Origin: Bacillota bacterium
GTDB lineage: Bacteria; Bacillota; Sulfobacillia; Symbiobacteriales; Symbiobacteriaceae
Assembly (NCBI GenBank): GCA_028287415.1
Contig: JAQBPS010000701.1
Coordinates: 1-6,314 of the forward strand
Length of the DNA stretch: 6,314 nt
Direction: 5' to 3'
Shown here: in pieces, positions 5,601 through 6,314 of the stretch
Layout: each line of letters starts with the position of its first letter
Position numbering within the stretch: the stretch's first letter is position 1
Translations under genes and position numbers: made by a program
Notes under the pieces: generated by a model
The model's database searches: none
Told to the model about the DNA's origin: nothing
The model's input: only the letters and a program-made list of their open reading frames with translations

Positions 5601-6314
5601 GTTTCAGAAGCTCACTGACGAGTCTTATGCCAAGGCCAGGGGTTTTCTCCCTGACCTTGGCTATCAGGAGCACTATGTCCCACGCATCTCTCGCGCAGGT
5701 GCAGCCGACGCCAACCCGCTCACGAAGCTGTATAACCGGCTCACCGAAGATGCTGCGGCCATTCCGACGAAGGAAGGGCAGATGGCCGGCGCCCTGTCCA
5801 CCAAACCGGGCTTCGCCAATGAGCGCACACTGCCAACCTTCGACGCATTCGCCCGGGATGCGGCGTCCCGCGGGCGTCATGCGGTCCTCGACCCTGTAGA
5901 TGCCCTGCTCACGCACATGAACCAGTCCACCCACGCTGAGCAGTCGATGAAACTGCGGGATGAACTCCTCAGTATGGGCGACGGCATTGCGGTCAAGTTC
6001 GAGAACTATCGCGACATTCCACCGGGGTTCAAGGATATGTCCAATGTGCCCGGTTGGGATAAGATCGCGGTGGAAAAGAAAGTCGGTAAGGTGCTTGAGG
6101 ATGTCCTGCTGCCCAAGGAGCGGGGTCCGGCGGGCATACTTTACGACACTATGGCTGACCGCATCAAGGGTGCCACCTTCTATAACCCACTGGTGCACGG
6201 TAAGAACCTCGGCTATCGCGCCGTGATGGAAGGACAGAACCCCCTGCTGTCGGCTGCTACCAGGGCTGAAGTGAAGGAATTCGGTCCGACGCTCCGCAAC
6301 CTGATCGAGCACGG
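2641..6314 (+). CDS. Giant phage virion / polyvalent-type protein, C-terminus beyond the window (partial)
   Basis: The frame opens at the ATG at 2641 and has no stop to the last base, giving 1224 complete codons, so the full protein is larger. Residues 1-100 are Gly/Ser/Ala/Pro-rich and disordered, with a duplicated DxELxNWLSGGSS motif. Residues about 100-125 (QAIGSLFSTMFSKPG onward) look like an amphipathic helix. An Ala/Gly-rich stretch follows (about 205-260) with VSDPWMWSG at 211-219. Residues about 340-366 are an Ala/Glu/Gln helix, possibly coiled coil. Residues about 727-762 form a short beta-like segment around VELVDGSQMDL. The distal part has GYQEHYVPRI (1007-1016), NERTLPTF (1060-1067), VLDPVDALL (1082-1090) and YNPLVHGKNLGY (1181-1192). 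I associate this series with large phage/mobile-element polyvalent proteins of the LPD38 type and with giant internal virion proteins; this is from memory. There is no cysteine and no recognised lysozyme, transglycosylase, polymerase or protease motif. A DNA-ejection or internal capsid protein is the best guess. The coding call is near certain; the function is only moderately supported. Confidence 0.93.
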   Translation, partial: MPAVYESGGVSPAAGPDAGGAGGATSTPAQAYTAASHDPELANWVSGGSSTPTSSAPVQGAGGHVDSELGNWLSGGSSATAPADPQANQAGNQSSGWQNPLQAIGSLFSTMFSKPGQAIRSAAKAIEGDVQSGGKEFFTGVVPDAWRAAGRGFRGEENVSGRDLLPANAPTLFPAIHPLYGTPTGWGGAQKPVDWIYNHISKPVGGLGVELVSDPWMWSGAAGAKAIGGAAKAAGAFALGSPEALGAIEAFGGPAAQLLKTSKPILAGQSVLRNLAGQFSIDAALSHLPQGSEVTQAIREFMGGKSVGAVENEGRLAANLAPGLANATPEEKATFLYIKDSLAATEAQAKVARETAATAEEAQKQAVLNYKAPGPFDGSADIANQAGLAQRAGAALPGPEFSAIQNVAQGAGQTPEEALQDIAKRAYGHAPDVALNPGQRGQIVRAFGNAQNLDEGYTNLADLIRSEGTHGPGEFGTAVRNKAAMDPAGADPFNMSLEQRHQSATDDLANLVREHKWNSDKYDFNVNQLARGAAKDINLANGDARNQLWQEILSHGKIRPGSGSAGAELTRGLPSFLKDAKGGMGLDELASSMRGGMSEQDLVNEIMGVSGKQPVTATSSQAIKEAEQRFLSTPEGQKLRDTLSAHSQQMDALREELGPLQQALSAKRGPFDDLPAGEFPRPSWSQIEAPATTTGGQLAAQGAGQTTGPVDVEKAVLQAVQNRKSTLLTVELVDGSQMDLHFMAPYDSARHELIDHAGNAVDPKLVRKLIDRGTGQVLVDATAPAATSFASGGLSEAANAVVQDALRNNGGDKAAAVTDLLEHLKAMGKMTGDPEIPAQMNTWREAVTHLGGTPPAETPQLTADHLRQWLDNPQNLDQAATRNMEAYGWKDKPGSPFWTKERDGIEHILRNEVLPGVEAGNTQAWRVRLGPGGSVGDMVGESLASQAKGAAGAGAQATSGINPNAIPEQYRHLVEPVMQKYGHLLPEFQKLTDESYAKARGFLPDLGYQEHYVPRISRAGAADANPLTKLYNRLTEDAAAIPTKEGQMAGALSTKPGFANERTLPTFDAFARDAASRGRHAVLDPVDALLTHMNQSTHAEQSMKLRDELLSMGDGIAVKFENYRDIPPGFKDMSNVPGWDKIAVEKKVGKVLEDVLLPKERGPAGILYDTMADRIKGATFYNPLVHGKNLGYRAVMEGQNPLLSAATRAEVKEFGPTLRNLIEH
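2752..2874 (+). repeat. Duplicated DxELxNWLSGGSS motif at the N-terminus of the giant protein
   Basis: Residues 38-50 (DPELANWVSGGSS) and 66-78 (DSELGNWLSGGSS) match at 10 of 13 positions. The DNA copies (2752-2790 and 2836-2874) are 31/39 identical and start 84 bases apart. The surrounding sequence is low-complexity Gly/Ser/Ala/Pro. An acidic-hydrophobic-Trp core in a disordered tail looks like a short binding peptide presented twice. The partner is unknown. Confidence 0.8.

Noticed and set aside
5267..5899. Plus-strand ORF of 210 codons in another frame
   Set aside because: It lies fully within the giant gene, and its product is Arg/Ser/Pro-rich as expected of an out-of-frame reading of GC-rich DNA. 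It has no distinct start context.
3556..6312. Long minus-strand ORFs at 3556-4305, 4345-5409 and 5473-6312 opposite the giant gene
   Set aside because: They are in the same codon-aligned antisense register and each terminates at a sense TCA (3556, 5473) or TTA (4345). No family resemblance was seen, and the + strand ORF is continuous with a strong start.

Overview
The window reads as part of the virion-protein (late structural) region of a tailed bacteriophage or prophage. All coding capacity is on the + strand, in two large, tightly packed genes. Base composition is GC-rich: two sampled 60-base lines gave 60% and 63%. Both genes have very strong Shine-Dalgarno sequences, each with an 8-base match to the 16S rRNA 3' end. 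The host cannot be named. A GC-rich bacterium is likely. The strong Shine-Dalgarno sites and a copper-amine-oxidase-like 'stalk' domain would fit a GC-rich Bacillota host, but this is weak inference.

Layout: bases 1-25 are a leader with a Shine-Dalgarno and an in-frame stop. Bases 26-2611 encode an 861-residue protein with a small globular N-terminal domain, a proline-rich repetitive linker of about 330 residues, and a long glutamine-rich helical body carrying an internal repeat. After a 29-base gap holding only a second Shine-Dalgarno, an ORF opens at 2641 and runs off the right edge: 1224 codons are visible with no stop. This second protein has a disordered N-terminus with a duplicated short motif, then a very long, mostly helical body. 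Its right-hand part carries features I associate with large phage 'polyvalent'/internal virion proteins.

How they may work together (inference): two long, disordered-then-helical, cysteine-free proteins encoded as an apparent operon fit minor virion or DNA-ejection proteins made together late in infection. I see no catalytic motif in either, so enzymatic roles are not claimed. There are no RNA genes, CRISPR arrays, insertion sequences, convincing promoters or terminators. The long antisense ORFs are codon-usage shadows. I do not see a clear new defence or other accessory system. The most notable points are the stalk-like domain on a phage protein, the families of short duplicated motifs in the disordered regions of both proteins, and the absence of cysteine over about 2085 residues.
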